A DNA stretch of 64,000 bases from Nannochloropsis oceanica (lineage: Eukaryota > Sar > Eustigmatophyceae > Eustigmatales > Monodopsidaceae). Where the stretch lies: positions 124,001 through 188,000 of the forward strand of contig CP038116.1 of NCBI GenBank assembly GCA_004519485.1, read 5' to 3'. Positions 22,803-34,316 of the stretch are shown here, piece by piece. Both the position numbers and the translations under genes were made by a program. Each line of letters starts with the position of its first letter. The first letter of the stretch is position 1. A model generated the notes under the pieces. The model ran no database searches. It was not told the origin of the DNA and was given only the letters and a program-made list of their open reading frames with translations.

Positions 22803-23980
22803 ATGGGCGATAACGAGGAGTGGGAGGAGGTGGTGGATCCGACGACGCACAAGACTTTCTACGTCAACCACTGGACACAAGAAACCCGCTGGCATAAACC
22901 CAATGCCTCCGTGCCCTTGCCGTCCGGATGGGAGGAAGCCCGGGACGCCGAAGGCCGCATCTACTACATTGACCACGCCACGCGCTCCACGTCATGGACC
23001 GACCCTAGGCGACGGAGTAATAGTGGTGGGGGGAATACCTCGTCCTCTTCGTCGCCACGACACCCCCCTCCGTCATCCTCCTCCTCCTCCTCCTCCTCCT
23101 CCTCCTCCTCTTCCTCCTCCTCCTCCTCTGTCTCTGCATCACGACATCGGAGCAGGGCAGGCTTGGCCACCATCGAGGGCACGTCTTACCCCCCAAATAT
23201 CAGCACTAGGAATGACGGTCTTTCGTCATCTCTTTCCTCCTCTTCCTCCGCCCGCCCCCCCACGGTTGAGCGGAGAAATTCGTTGAGTCGTCTCCCCTCC
23301 ATTATTAACCAAAACCTCCCTTCGCTCACTTCTATCCGTGGTGGCATCGAAGGAGGGGTGGGATCGTTGGGCCTCGGGGGCATGCATAGTGGCTTGACAG
23401 CACCGCCTGCGAATTTGGCCAGCCTTCAGGTATTTTTTCAGTATAATTTTTATTTTTCTTCTGAAAATTTGCTTTCCCCTTATGATCTATTATGGATTTT
23501 TTTTTGTGTAAGAGGAAAAGTGTGCTTTCTCGCTCTGATCGGATTGTCTTTTTTATCTCTCTATGCACGTACGTATACTCACCTTTCTCCCTCCTCCCTC
23601 CATTCCTGCTAGACCTACGACCCGGTCAAGATGCAGGAGCTGAAGGAGGACGACGTTGACCCCTTTTACGTGCCCGATGGCATGCGAACAGGCTGCAGTT
23701 TATGTGGGATCAAGTTCCAACTGGTGGTGCGCGGGCGCCATCATTGCAGGCATGTGTCATTTTTGGTTATTTTTATTTTTCGTGTATATATCTTACTCCG
23801 TGAATTTCTCCACCTGACCCTTCCCTCTTTCCTTGCCCCCCTTCTTCTCCCCATCTCCCCTTTAACAGGTGCTGTGGTGAAATCATCTGCGAAAAATGCT
23901 CTCAATCTAAAATCGTCCTCCCCCGGCATCACGAGGCGTTCAAGAGATCAAGCAGCAGCAGCAGCGGCAGCAGCAGCAGC

Positions 23981-24029
<49 letters not shown>

Positions 24030-27000
24030 ACGCAACAGGGAAGGAAGGAGGGACCGATGTGGGACATCGGGTGTGCGATGTTTGCCACACCCACATTGCG
24101 ACTCATGGGAATTACCGATGTCTCATTCGATACATTACCACCTTGAGGGCAGGGAGGGAGGGAAGCACTGCGGCGCAGCGGTACGTCGCTTTACGCCTGC
24201 TGGTGGAGGCCATGGATCCACATGCACATTGGAAGGGTGATATCAAATTGGGCGACGACGGCGCACAGAAGATGGCGGAATTGCAACTCGCTGGCGGACC
24301 GGAGGCGGTTTCGGAGGCCCTTGCGCCCTTACTCGTCGCTGCTGCGGATGCTGTAGATACTGTTCCTCCTCCTGCTCCCCCGATACCCGTCCGGCACATG
24401 GCATTAGTCGCCCTGGGGCACATTATTGCCATTGCTTTCAGCCATCCCAGCTATCGACAGCCATACGCTTCCCACCTCCCCCCCCTCCTCCCCCTCGTCC
24501 TCGCCTCCCTCGACGAGCCCGCCCTCCAAGAACACGCAGCCCGCGTCGTTTATTACGCCGCCGCAGAACCCGCCTGCCAGAAGAGCTTGAAGCAAGTCTC
24601 TGCCTGGCATCGCATTTTTGACCTCTTGACCAGCCCCAACGCGGCGGTGCAGAGGTGGGTCGCGGCGAGTGTCCGGCCGTTAATGGCAGGTAACCGGGCA
24701 TTGCTGGATTTTCTCTTGACAAGCGGGAGTTTGTTTGTGCTCGGGTGTTTATTATGCAGCGACCTGCCGGATGTGCAGGCACATGCGCTGTCGGCAATCT
24801 CGGCGGTGATTCGAACTGCGAGTATGGTGGAGGTGGAGGGGGGAGAGGAGGAGGGGGAGGAGAGAGAGGAGGAGGAGGACGACGGGGAGAGTGGAGATGA
24901 GGAGGAGAGGGGGAAGGAGAGAGGGAGGAAGAGGGGGAGAGTGAGGAAGGAAGATACGGTGGCGATCACGCAGGTTATAACTATGGTGGCTGACGCGGGC
25001 GCCATGGGCGTGGTAGTGCAGTCGATCGCATCGACGGACCTACGCGTAGCAACCCAGGCCATCTCACTGGCGGCACTCATGACGAGACGGCCCAAGGTAG
25101 CACGGACTCTTTGGGAAGAAGGGGTCATACGAGCAGTGGTGGAGTTTTTAACCGCCCACCCGGCAGCGGGTATTAGGACTGTTCAGTCCGCACTAGCGAT
25201 ATTGAGCAATTTGACTAGGTTGGGGGGGGAGGGGGGGGTGGCGCAGGTGCATGCCGAGGGGGGGCTGAAATTAGCGTTGCATTACTTGGATAACGCCGAC
25301 GTGTCGATACGAGACCAGGCGGCAGCAATGCTAAGGTTCTTCTCATTGCACAAGGAGTATTGTTCGGAGATTGTCCACGGGGGGGATGGCACGGGTTTGG
25401 TGCGGTTGGCGTCGCACCTGGATAGGGAGGACATGCACATCGACTCCCCTGTGTTTCCCGTACCATTGTATTATAACGCCCTTGTGAGCCTCGTCCAGAT
25501 CGCGCTGGCTTGTCGGGAAGGAGACCCAGCTGTGGTGAGTGTGCTCCAGCGAGGCCTTCTCTCCTCGTCGTGTCTTTCCCTCCTCCACGTACCAAACCCG
25601 CACGTAATACGGCAGGTGCTCAGGCTCATCCATGCCCTCGCAAACTCGACCTCTTCAACGGTGCGATCGTTGGTACTGGCCTCCGTAAGCGTAGACAGTG
25701 CCTCCTCCTCCTCCTCCTCCTCCTCCTCGCTGCTGTTCCCGATCATCCAACTGGTGGGGACCGAGAGCCCTGGGATAGTAGAAGCAGCGCTCCTTCTCCT
25801 TACACGTCTCTGTGGCTTCTATGCGCCTGTCCCTCCTGAAGAGCTGGCCTTCGTCCGCCCTTCCTCCTCCTCTGCTTCCTCCTCCACCTCATGGCAACAG
25901 CAAATTCTTGAAGAGACAGCTGCGGCTACCGGTGGGATTGACACGACCCTCCTCGGCAGCACTGACAACAGCAACAGCAACAACAACAGCTATATCGATG
26001 ACGCTGGAAGCGAGGAAGAGCTCTGCGTCCTCCACCTTCCTTCCTCTGACCCCTCCTCCCTTATGATCCGTCGGATCATCAGTCAATGTGGCCTTCCTTC
26101 CCCCCTCCTTTCCCTCTTCACCCGCTTTGCCCTCTCTCCCCCTTCCCCTCCTTCAAACCCCTCCCCCCCTCCACCCACCACCGCCAGCAGCAGCAGCAGC
26201 ATCAGCAATGTCCCTTCGGTGCAAGTACAGAAATCCCACATCATTCTTACAGCCGCGCTTCGTCTGTTAAAGGCTCTCGCTACCCAGAATCCTGCGGGAG
26301 CACGACGGCTGGTCGACACAGGCGGCATGGCCCTTGTCGTTCGCTCCCTTTCTACTGCCGCTCCCCCTGCTGGTACTGCCCCCACTGCTGCACCTGTTGC
26401 CGGTCTTGGTGTTGGGAGGAGAGATGGTGATAGGCTTGGATATGCGTTGGCCTTGGGCACCTTTAAGGAGATATGCGTGTATGCAGGCAAGAGCCCCGAG
26501 CTCGCTGCAGGGATCGAAGTGGTGGCAAGAGGGCTGAGGGAGGGAGGGGGGAAGGATGCACTCGAAGCGGTGAGGATTTTGGAGGCATGTTCAGGGAATA
26601 GCGCGTGCTGGGTTCCGTTGGTGAGCAAGGCTTTACCGGGGCTGATCGAGCAGCTGATGGGGTTACAATTGAGTCGGGAGGGAGGGAGGGAGGGAGGGAT
26701 GGCTGTTGCCACTACGAGCAGCGACGCCAGCAGTAGTAGTAGCAGCAGCAGCAGCAGCAGCTGCCAGACGATTCTGCAAGGCATTCTGCACATCTTACAA
26801 CGGATCTCCGTCCTCACTTCTCACGCCGAAGAGGTCCTTCATCAAGGCGGGCTCTTCCCCCTCCTCTCCCTTCTCTCTTGTGCGGATGCCCACTTGCTCA
26901 ACGGGCATGCCCCCCTGCTCCTCTCCACCCTCCTCACCCTCCACACAATTCTTCAACATGACACCTGCCGGGATACGCCCTTGCGGAAGGACCAGGCCAT

Positions 27001-30000
27001 CGTCCTCCTTCGTTTCCTCGCGCTCCCTTCCTCTCTTCCCCTCCGGATGAGTGCTCATGCGTATGCGTGCTTGGAACTGCTGTTAATAAATGCACCTGAC
27101 GTGGCAGTGGGCTTAGGAAGAGAGAGACGGACGGTTACCATGCTCGTGGCAAAGGATGGAGGGAAGAAGGGAGGGGAGGAGGAGGAGGAGGAGGGGGAGG
27201 AAGTGGAGGAGGAGGAGGTGAAGGGGGAGGATGTTGTGAGTAGCCGAAGCAGTATCCAGGAAGCACGGCGACGAGTACTCTATCGAATAGTAGCAGCAGC
27301 AGCAGAAGGAGAAGAACAAGAAAGAGGAGATGGAGGAGGAGGAGGAGGGCTAGAGGGAGGGAGCGACGCGGAGGTCATCATCACCAACATGGTCCACACG
27401 AGAAATGCCTCCCTCCTCCTTTACCTCCTCTCCGCCCGCATGTCCGACATCCCTCCTCCCGCCGCCCGTAGAGCCCAGGGCCGCGCTTGCGAGGCGATTG
27501 GTCGCCTAATTTCCCGCTCTCTCAACCCCAGGACAGAAGCAGCAGGGCTAGTGGAGCAAGGCCTGCTGAAAGAGGTCTCGACGGTCGTTACTGAGGTGCC
27601 TGCAGCCATGTTCACCTTGTCTGTCTTGTGTGACGCCGACCCCCACATAGCACTTGCTCTGCTCGAGCACCCTGCTTTCTTACACAGGGCGGTGGCGCTG
27701 ATGGAAGCAGGGCGTGGCTATTCCACCTCGTCTTCCCCCTCTTCCTCGGTGCAGCGCGATGCATCTGCGGCTATGCACATTCTCTCGCTAGCCATCCAGC
27801 ATCGGGAGGAAGAGGAGGAAGAGGAGGAGGAGAAGGAGCAGCAGCTGCAGCAGCAGCGTCCACGGATCTGTGGGGCCCAGCGATTACGTGCTGCCTTCCA
27901 CTCGGCGGGCCTTCTCAAACCTCTGCTGACAAACGTCACTCTCCTCGCCCAACACCTCCCTCCATCCCACTCGCCCGCCCTCCCTTCCTCGACTCTCGAT
28001 GTCCTCCACGTCTTGATAGCCACTTTGTATCCCTACGAGGAGGAGGGCGGGGAGAGGAAGGAGGGCGGGAAGGAGGGAAGGAGGGAGAAAGGCTTCCCTC
28101 TCATTGATGAGGATGATCGCGTCCTCTTGCATGCTTGCCCTGCCGTCGTCCTTGCCGTCAAAACCCTCAACAGAAGCAGCAGCGGCAGTAGCAGCACCGA
28201 CAGCAGCACTAACGGTAGCAACGACTATCCTCTTTCCACCAGTGCCACTGCTGCAACCGCTGTCACCGCTGCTGCTGCTTCCACACACCGTCGCGCCCGT
28301 CTCTGTCTTGAGCAATTGAGTCATAAAACCAAATTCGCCAAGATCCTGGTTGCGAAAGGCCTAATCAGCTACCTCCTCTCCTCGCTCGCTACAGCAACTG
28401 CCGATGCTGCTTCCGCATGGAAGGGAGGTGGGAAGGATGGAGGACTGACGGGTGCTCCTGTGGATCGGGAGGAAGGAGGAAAGGAGGGAGGGAGGGGGGA
28501 ATGGTCTGTAAAGGTGAATTTGAGGACTCTGTTGCGGTTGTGTGAGGCAATGCCGACAGTAGTGCCCTGGGAGGTGGTCCAGGAAGGGGGGGAGGACGGG
28601 GTACCAGCTATATATGATGGCTTGAACACCCTCCTTCACTTCCTCTCCCCTTCCTCCACTCACCCCTCCTCCTCTTATTCCTCCTCCTATTCCTCCTCCT
28701 CTTCCTCATGGGCGTCGGAATCAGTGCGGGAACTCACATTGGAGATTTTGCGATGTTGTTCTGCGGCTGGTGTGGGCGTGCGGCGACGCTTGCTGCTGCC
28801 TCAGAAAGGGCTCGTGCCTCTCCTAGTCGGATTCATTGATGAGCTGACATGCCCCACCACCACGGAACGAAGGGTGGTGGGGAGGGAGGGAGGGCAGGAG
28901 GGAGGGCAGGAGGAAGAGGCTGGGGTAGCTGCTACAACTATGCCGGTGAGAAAATCTCGTCCACTGGTGGATGACCAGAGTGCGAGGGAGGGAGGGAGGG
29001 AGGGAGCGAGGGAGGAAGAGGTAGGGCCGAAAGAGGCTCGAGATGGACTCTTGCCGAGGACGTCGTCTCCGTCACCGGTAGAAAAGGAGGAGGGGAAGGG
29101 AGGGAGAAAGGGAGGGCAAGAAGGGATGGATGGAGACTCTACCAACGTGAAGGAGGAAATCGTGGAGGGCGGGGCCGAGGAAGGGGAGGAAGGAGAGGCA
29201 TCGGTGTCGCCACAAGAACATGTTGAGCGCAGTCGAGAAGGTAGCAGTGTTATCGGCGACATGCCGGAGGAAAGACAGGAGAAGGAGAAGAAGGAGGAAG
29301 AAGCGGAGGAGAAGAAGGCTGGACGAGCGGCAGCCACAGCAGCAGCAGCAGTAGCAGGGCCTCTCACCGTCCGCTCTGTGGTGCAAGCCATCATTCTCCC
29401 CTCCTCTCTTACCCCGTCCTCGGAGGCCTGGCGCTCCCTCCTCTCTGTTCTCCGCCTGCTGACGAACCTGACGTCCCTTGATGAGGCGCGTTTAGGAGTT
29501 GCTTCTATTGTATTCGCTAAAGCCACGGCTCTCTTAAGAGCAACAGTAGCATCAGCAGCACCAGCAGCACCAGCAGCATCAGCAGCACCAGCAGCACCAG
29601 CAGCACCAGCAGCACCAGCAGCACCAGCAGCACCAGCAGGAGGATGTCGTGATAGTGAGGAAGGGGAAGAAAAAGGAAGGGAGGATGAGGGAGGGAGGGA
29701 TGAGCTCTTGTTGTGTTTAGGCAGCTTATTGCAGCAGCTAGCCGTGGCGGGGATGGACTTCGAGGAGGGGGAGGAAGGAGGGGGGGAGAAAGGGGCTTTC
29801 TCTGCGCTAGGCCCCGCCACTGAAGCTGTTGTTGCCGCCTTACACAAGGCGCTGCTGCAGCCTTCCTCCTCGTCCTCGCCTCCTCCTTCTCTTCTACTCC
29901 AAGAAGCCTCCCTTCACCTCACCTTTGCCCTCATCTCCCTCTCCTCCACCCCTGCCGGCCACGCCGTCCTCTTCTCGCCTTCCTGCCTTCCCTCCCTCCT

Positions 30001-30807
30001 TTCCCTCCTCAGTCTTATTCCTCGTTGGCTGGAGACAAGAGCGAGGGAAGGAGGACGCACCACTTCCTTTCAAAATGGCTCAAAGAAACCAGAAGGTAGG
30101 ACATTGGCAGAAGCATTTAGGGATGAATGTCATGTCGATGAAATGAAGCGTCTCTCTGATGAGGAGCACGAGGAAGGGGAAAAGGAGGATGGGAGAGAGG
30201 GAGGGAAGGAGGGGGCGATCGATGCGGTACAGGCTCGATTGGGACACGCATTGCTCTCGCTGCTGGTTTCCTTGTCCTCGTCGGGAGGAGGAGGAGGAGG
30301 AAGAGGAGGGGAGGGAGGAAAACAGGGTCAAGGGAGAAAGGAACGACTCTTGCTTCTCCTTCCTGCAGTGCCAGCAGCAGCGGCGTACGTGCGTGTGCTT
30401 GGCGGTAAGATACAGGACGAGGGGGAAAGTGGGAGAGGCCTCTCCTTCTCAAATGTCTGGATTGCGACTCTAAGGCAGGCGTTTCTGCTTCTTGAGAATT
30501 TATGTGCCCTGAGACCGGCCCGCGTTCAACTTGTCTCTCTCTTCCGAGAAGATACAAGGCTGGTTTCGGCGTGGGTGAGGGAGAGAGGGAGGAGGGTGGT
30601 GTGTGATAGCGTCATGAGGGTGGATTGGTTATTGGGGGAAGTGGAAGAGGATCCCAGGAGGAAGGAGGAAGAGGAAGAGAGAAGAAAGAGGCAGGCGGCC
30701 AAAGAGCGATTGATGGCTCAAGAGAAGGAGGAGGAGAGGAATAGGAGAGGCAGTGGTGAGAAAAAGAGGCAGGAGGGGAGCGTGGGTGGTAGGAACAGTA
30801 GTAGCAC

Positions 30808-30846
<39 letters not shown>

Positions 30847-31334
30847 TAGTACCAATGGCCAGTTGTGTCACGACAGTTCAGCGGCTGGAGGTGAAGGAAG
30901 GGAAGAAGGAAGGGAGGGAAGACGACGGGAGCGCACTGTCTCTTTTCCGGCGGTAGGTGGCCGTGTGGGAGGGAGGGTAAGGGGCAGCGCATCAGCGGGC
31001 GCGCCCCTGTCCTCCTCATCCTCCTCCTCGTCCTCCTCCTCCCGGCATCGTCGAGGGCGAAGTTTGGGTGCAGGACTCACCAGCCCTCCATCCCCTCCCT
31101 CCTACTCCTCCCTCCCTCCCTCCTACACCTCCCTTCTCGCACAAATTCCAGCACGGAACAGTACCGGACCACTAGTACCGCAATCATCTCCCCTCTCCTT
31201 CTCCTCCCCCTCCTCATCGTCCTCGTCCTCGCCCTCTTCCTCCTTCGTGGGCTCATCGCCGCTCCGCACCTCCCCTCCTCCTGCTTCTCTCCCCCCTCAA
31301 AAAGCCGGCGAAAAAAGCAGCAGCAGCAGCAGCA

Positions 31335-31365
<31 letters not shown>

Positions 31366-31546
31366 AGGCAGTAGTAGGAAGTCGTCCATTTTGACCTTTG
31401 CTCCTCTCATGGAGGACTCGGGCGAGAATGCCTTCGCCGCCCCGTGTGGAGGGTGTGGAGGGCTCCTGCCCTTGCCTGACGGCCATGAAGACTATTCGAA
31501 TATTCGGTGTGGGAAGTGTGGTAAAAAGCTTGCCATGTGCATGTAG
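22803..31546 (+). CDS. Very large WW-WW-FYVE-armadillo-repeat protein with C-terminal LSD1-type zinc finger
   Basis: Three coding exons, 22803-23429, 23613-23749 and 23869-31546, give about 2,813 aa. Two WW domains occupy about residues 5-75 ([39 protein letters not shown]). A FYVE finger follows: DPFYVPD in place of WxxD, CSLCGIKF, then [18 protein letters not shown] across the exon 2-3 junction, and VCDVCH after a long Ser-rich insertion. FYVE fingers bind phosphatidylinositol 3-phosphate on endosomes. Most of exon 3 is helical ARM/HEAT-like repeat, broken by Ser, Glu, Ala-Pro and Arg-Glu-Gly-Gly low-complexity inserts. The C terminus has [13 protein letters not shown]...CGKCGKKL, an LSD1-type zinc ribbon. 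The intron inside the FYVE finger uses a GC donor. Whole-protein function is unknown; an endosomal scaffold is an inference. Confidence 0.85.
23079..23130 (+). repeat. TCC triplet repeat (poly-Ser)
   Basis: A (TCC)n run encodes Ser residues between the WW domains and the FYVE finger. Confidence 0.9.
23949..24030 (+). repeat. AGC triplet repeat (poly-Ser) inside the FYVE finger
   Basis: About 27 mostly AGC triplets, with GGC and AAC interruptions, encode Ser/Gly/Asn between the sixth and seventh zinc-binding Cys of the FYVE finger. Confidence 0.85.
29541..29640 (+). repeat. Ala-Ala-Pro repeat (GCACCAGCA units)
   Basis: Near-perfect 9-base units encode repeated Ala-Pro-Ala within the large WW-FYVE-ARM protein, between two predicted helical blocks. 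Confidence 0.85.
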
Positions 31547-32001
31547 GAGGCAGAAAAGTAAGGAGAGAAGGATGGACGGGTTGGTGGCTCCTGGGAGGGA
31601 AGCATTTTACAAAGACAAAGACAAAAAGACAGATGGCAAAGATAGGTATGCCTTGGTCATGGATACGGTACATGAGAAAGGCAAACGAATTTTTAGATGC
31701 CCCACTCTTCTCTCCCGCGGTGGGATTAAGTTCACTAGTGACACCCGTCATTCTCACTCATCATTTCACATTTTGGTTTTCGGGAGCCTTTGCAATTCCC
31801 TCCACCCCTTTCTTACTCCTTTATTGTGTCCTTCACTTCACATACTCTCATCTTAATACGCCCATACGTAAAGAATGAATTTGACAGAGACTACTAGATT
31901 TCCTCCATGAAAGATTGTAGGATTGAGGCGAATTTATTTTTCTTCTTTGACTTCTTTCCTCACTCCTCTTCTCTCTCCCCCTTCATCCTCTCTCCTCCAG
32001 T
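31547..32001. other. Convergent 3' region
   Basis: Lies between the WW-FYVE-ARM stop and the PTPS-like stop. Nothing beyond presumed 3' UTRs is seen. Confidence 0.5.
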
Positions 32002-32595
32002 TCAAACGTTCGCCTCATAACATGCCCATGCCTTATGACTCTCCCACAATTTTACACAAATCGAGCCCTTGAACCTCTCCCCTCCCCCCGTCTTCGCTCG
32101 ATCTGTGCAGAAGAACTTGGCCAAATCTCCATGGATGGCTTTACACATAAACTCGGTCGTCGTATTCTCCCCCTCCGGGAAGACCTCATCGAGATTCTTA
32201 AAATTGTATTTACTCAAAATGCGGCCCAAAGCCGTAGATGCCTCTCCGATATCCACGACCCAATTGCATTTCGGAACTAAAGCCTTGCTCCGGAATGTGA
32301 CATCGACGGTGTAGGTCGCACCGTGCACGTTTTGGGCCGGGCCGAACTGCTCCCCTTTAAAGGAATGGGCAATCATGATGCTGTCCCGAATGCCCAGAGA
32401 AAAAGGGAAGACAGGCGAAGCATGCACGCAGGGTATAGTGACGAAGGTGGACAGGATAAGAAGGATGGCTGGGAGCTATGAGGAGGGAAAGGAAAGGAGG
32501 AGGAAGGATGCAACGTATCTTGGCTGAGTTGACAAAACAGGGGCCGAGACTAGGGCGAGGGGAATAAAGGGAAATAATGTACGTACCTTAGGCAT
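32002..32595 (-). CDS. Secreted 6-pyruvoyl-tetrahydropterin synthase-like protein, probably non-catalytic
   Basis: Two exons: a three-codon exon 32595-32587 (ATG CCT AAG, donor GTACGT) and 32475-32002, giving 161 aa. The joined N terminus, MPKLPAILLILSTFVTIPCV followed by HASP, is a good signal peptide, so the protein should enter the ER. The PTPS (T-fold) pattern follows: IMIAHSFKGEQFG, NVHGATYTVDVTF, WVVDIGEASTALGRIL, KYNFKNLDEVFPEGENTT and TEFMCKAIHGDLAKF. Active enzymes have HGHNY and an Asp-His pair before KNLD. Here the zinc-ligand motif is HGATY (second His missing), the Asp-His pair is Asn-Phe, and no Cys stands at the catalytic position. PTPS in pterin synthesis is normally cytosolic. 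A structural or ligand-binding role is more likely than catalysis. Confidence 0.75.
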
Positions 32596-33194
32596 GTTCG
32601 GCTTGGTACGGGCTAGGCAGTAGGGATGGTTTGATGTGCATGGACCGTGTGCAATTGTAATGGGTGTAATGTGATGATGTGAGCGCAGGGCTTTGAAAGA
32701 ATGAGGTGACACAGGAAATAAATTGTGCTGAGGTTGGTGGGGAGGTTGGTATCCAACGTCACTCTCTGGGGAAGGATAATTTGAAATGCAACATGAAGAG
32801 CGACACTAATGAAACATGGGCTTTCCAATCAACCAACAAAGAAAACCCAGTCAAATTTATTTCTTTGTTTTTTTTTTCGTCGTGGTTTGCGAGGAAGGAT
32901 TGCTGCTGGGGCGTGCCTCGTCCTCCCACTGACCCCTTGATTTCCATTTTCATTATCTCTCTCCGCCCCAGGCAAGGCCCCGTGTACATACATACAAGGT
33001 GGTCGGGACACCAAATCGCGACGAATGAGAAAAATGTCTCACGCTCCGGCTTCGTCATCTGTGGGTGGCGGGGTGTAAAGTTTGAGAGGAGTTTGAGTAG
33101 GAAAAGGGAGGTGTACATTTCTATAACCAGATCTTACATGCCTTCGAACCCTCCCTGTGGATCATTGTATTTCTTTATTTCGTTTCATTCATAC
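32596..33194. other. Intergenic between two minus-strand genes
   Basis: Should hold the promoter of the PTPS-like gene and the 3' UTR of V-ATPase subunit e. No ORF is convincing. Confidence 0.5.
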
Positions 33195-33696
33195 CTAATC
33201 AGCGGGCATGACGGGTGTAAGAAGGGGGTGCCATTGCTGCATCCACGTAACCAACCTGGTTTGGTTAGGGAAGAGAATTAGAGGGGTGGGCGTAAGTTGT
33301 GTCAACATGCCTCTTTGAAAAATGGGGACGCGAGAGGTACTTTAAAAAAAAGAATGAATGCATATTCACACAAATACACCTCACGTACCAGAGCATGTAG
33401 GTGGAGATTCCTGCTGTAATAGTGAAGACGACGGCAATCCTGTGGAAATGAAGAAAACGGGGAAAGAAACAGATGAACTAGATGCACAACCCCAGATGCC
33501 CAAAAACATAAAGCATCGATGTCCATTATCTCCCCTTTATATATAACCCCTCTTTAATCATAACATCCGCTTACCCGGCGTTGTCCTTGTTGATATACTT
33601 GGCGAACTTGGCCACGTTCGTGACGATAATGACGGTCGCGCAGATTGTCGTCCAGGCAATCAACGCCGCGATGGGCGGGTTAAAAGTGGATGACAT
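33195..33696 (-). CDS. VMA9: V-type ATPase V0 subunit e (Vma9/ATP6V0E)
   Basis: Small hydrophobic subunit of the membrane sector of the vacuolar proton pump. Three exons join in frame: 33696-33575, 33439-33389 (51 bases) and 33255-33195. They give 77 aa, matching the family's 70-81. The protein has two membrane helices: AALIAWTTICATVIIVTNVA and GIAVVFTITAGISTYMLWLV. It ends MQQWHPLLTPVMPAD, which fits the family's LxQLNPLxxP ending; the NKDNAGIAVV link fits the NRGVI segment. Donors are GTAAGC and GTACGT; acceptors are CAG. No single ORF over 45 codons covers the gene, so simple ORF scans miss it. Confidence 0.82.
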
Positions 33697-34316
33697 GCCA
33701 GCTGCTGTCAAGTAGAAAGTGCGATATTGTAAGAGACAAAGGGGAGGGAGGGTGAGTGCGGTGCGCGCGAGGAGCGGTCGTGCGTGCTTCCTGGGTGAAA
33801 TGGTCTATGTTTCGGTATGGGGGTCGAGTCGTCAAGTGCCCTGGCGGGACAAGGACAAGCAAGCAGCCCCTGTGCCGCGCCACAAAACTGGCTCTCTGGC
33901 TTCATAAACTTCCTGGAAGGGGGCACTGTGGGGTTGGTGGTGGTGGTGGTGGTTATGTCGGTGGTGGTCATGGCGGTCAAAAGTGGGGGGAGGAGAGGTG
34001 CGCCTCGCCTCTCGGATTCACTGCCCGCATGACCCCGGGCGGGGCGGCGTCTGCTTGCTTGTCCCTACAACAGCAAGGACAACCACATCCATCACATTTT
34101 TTCTCTCTATTCTTCCTGCTGTTCTCTTCACGTCCTTTAAAACCACAACTCCAAGTTTGTTGAAGGCACAGTTAGGCCCTGGACAGGCGGGCAATCATTC
34201 CGTTTGTCGTCATCGCGATTCATTTGGAGCGATGGGATGATGCTTCACTTGTTGCACGCCCCACCGCCGCGCCTCACTCACCCTAAGTATACCCTGCAAC
34301 CAACAGACGACATCCC
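33697..34316. promoter_or_regulatory. Divergent intergenic region
   Basis: Lies between V-ATPase subunit e (-) and a small membrane-protein gene (+), so both promoters should be here. A GGT-rich run occurs near 33930-33970. No specific element is recognised. Confidence 0.4.

Noticed and set aside
28801-29847. Long minus-strand Ser/Pro/Ala-rich ORF inside the WW-FYVE-ARM gene
   Set aside because: Antisense shadow of low-complexity coding sequence, with no domain of its own; the plus-strand frame is continuous.
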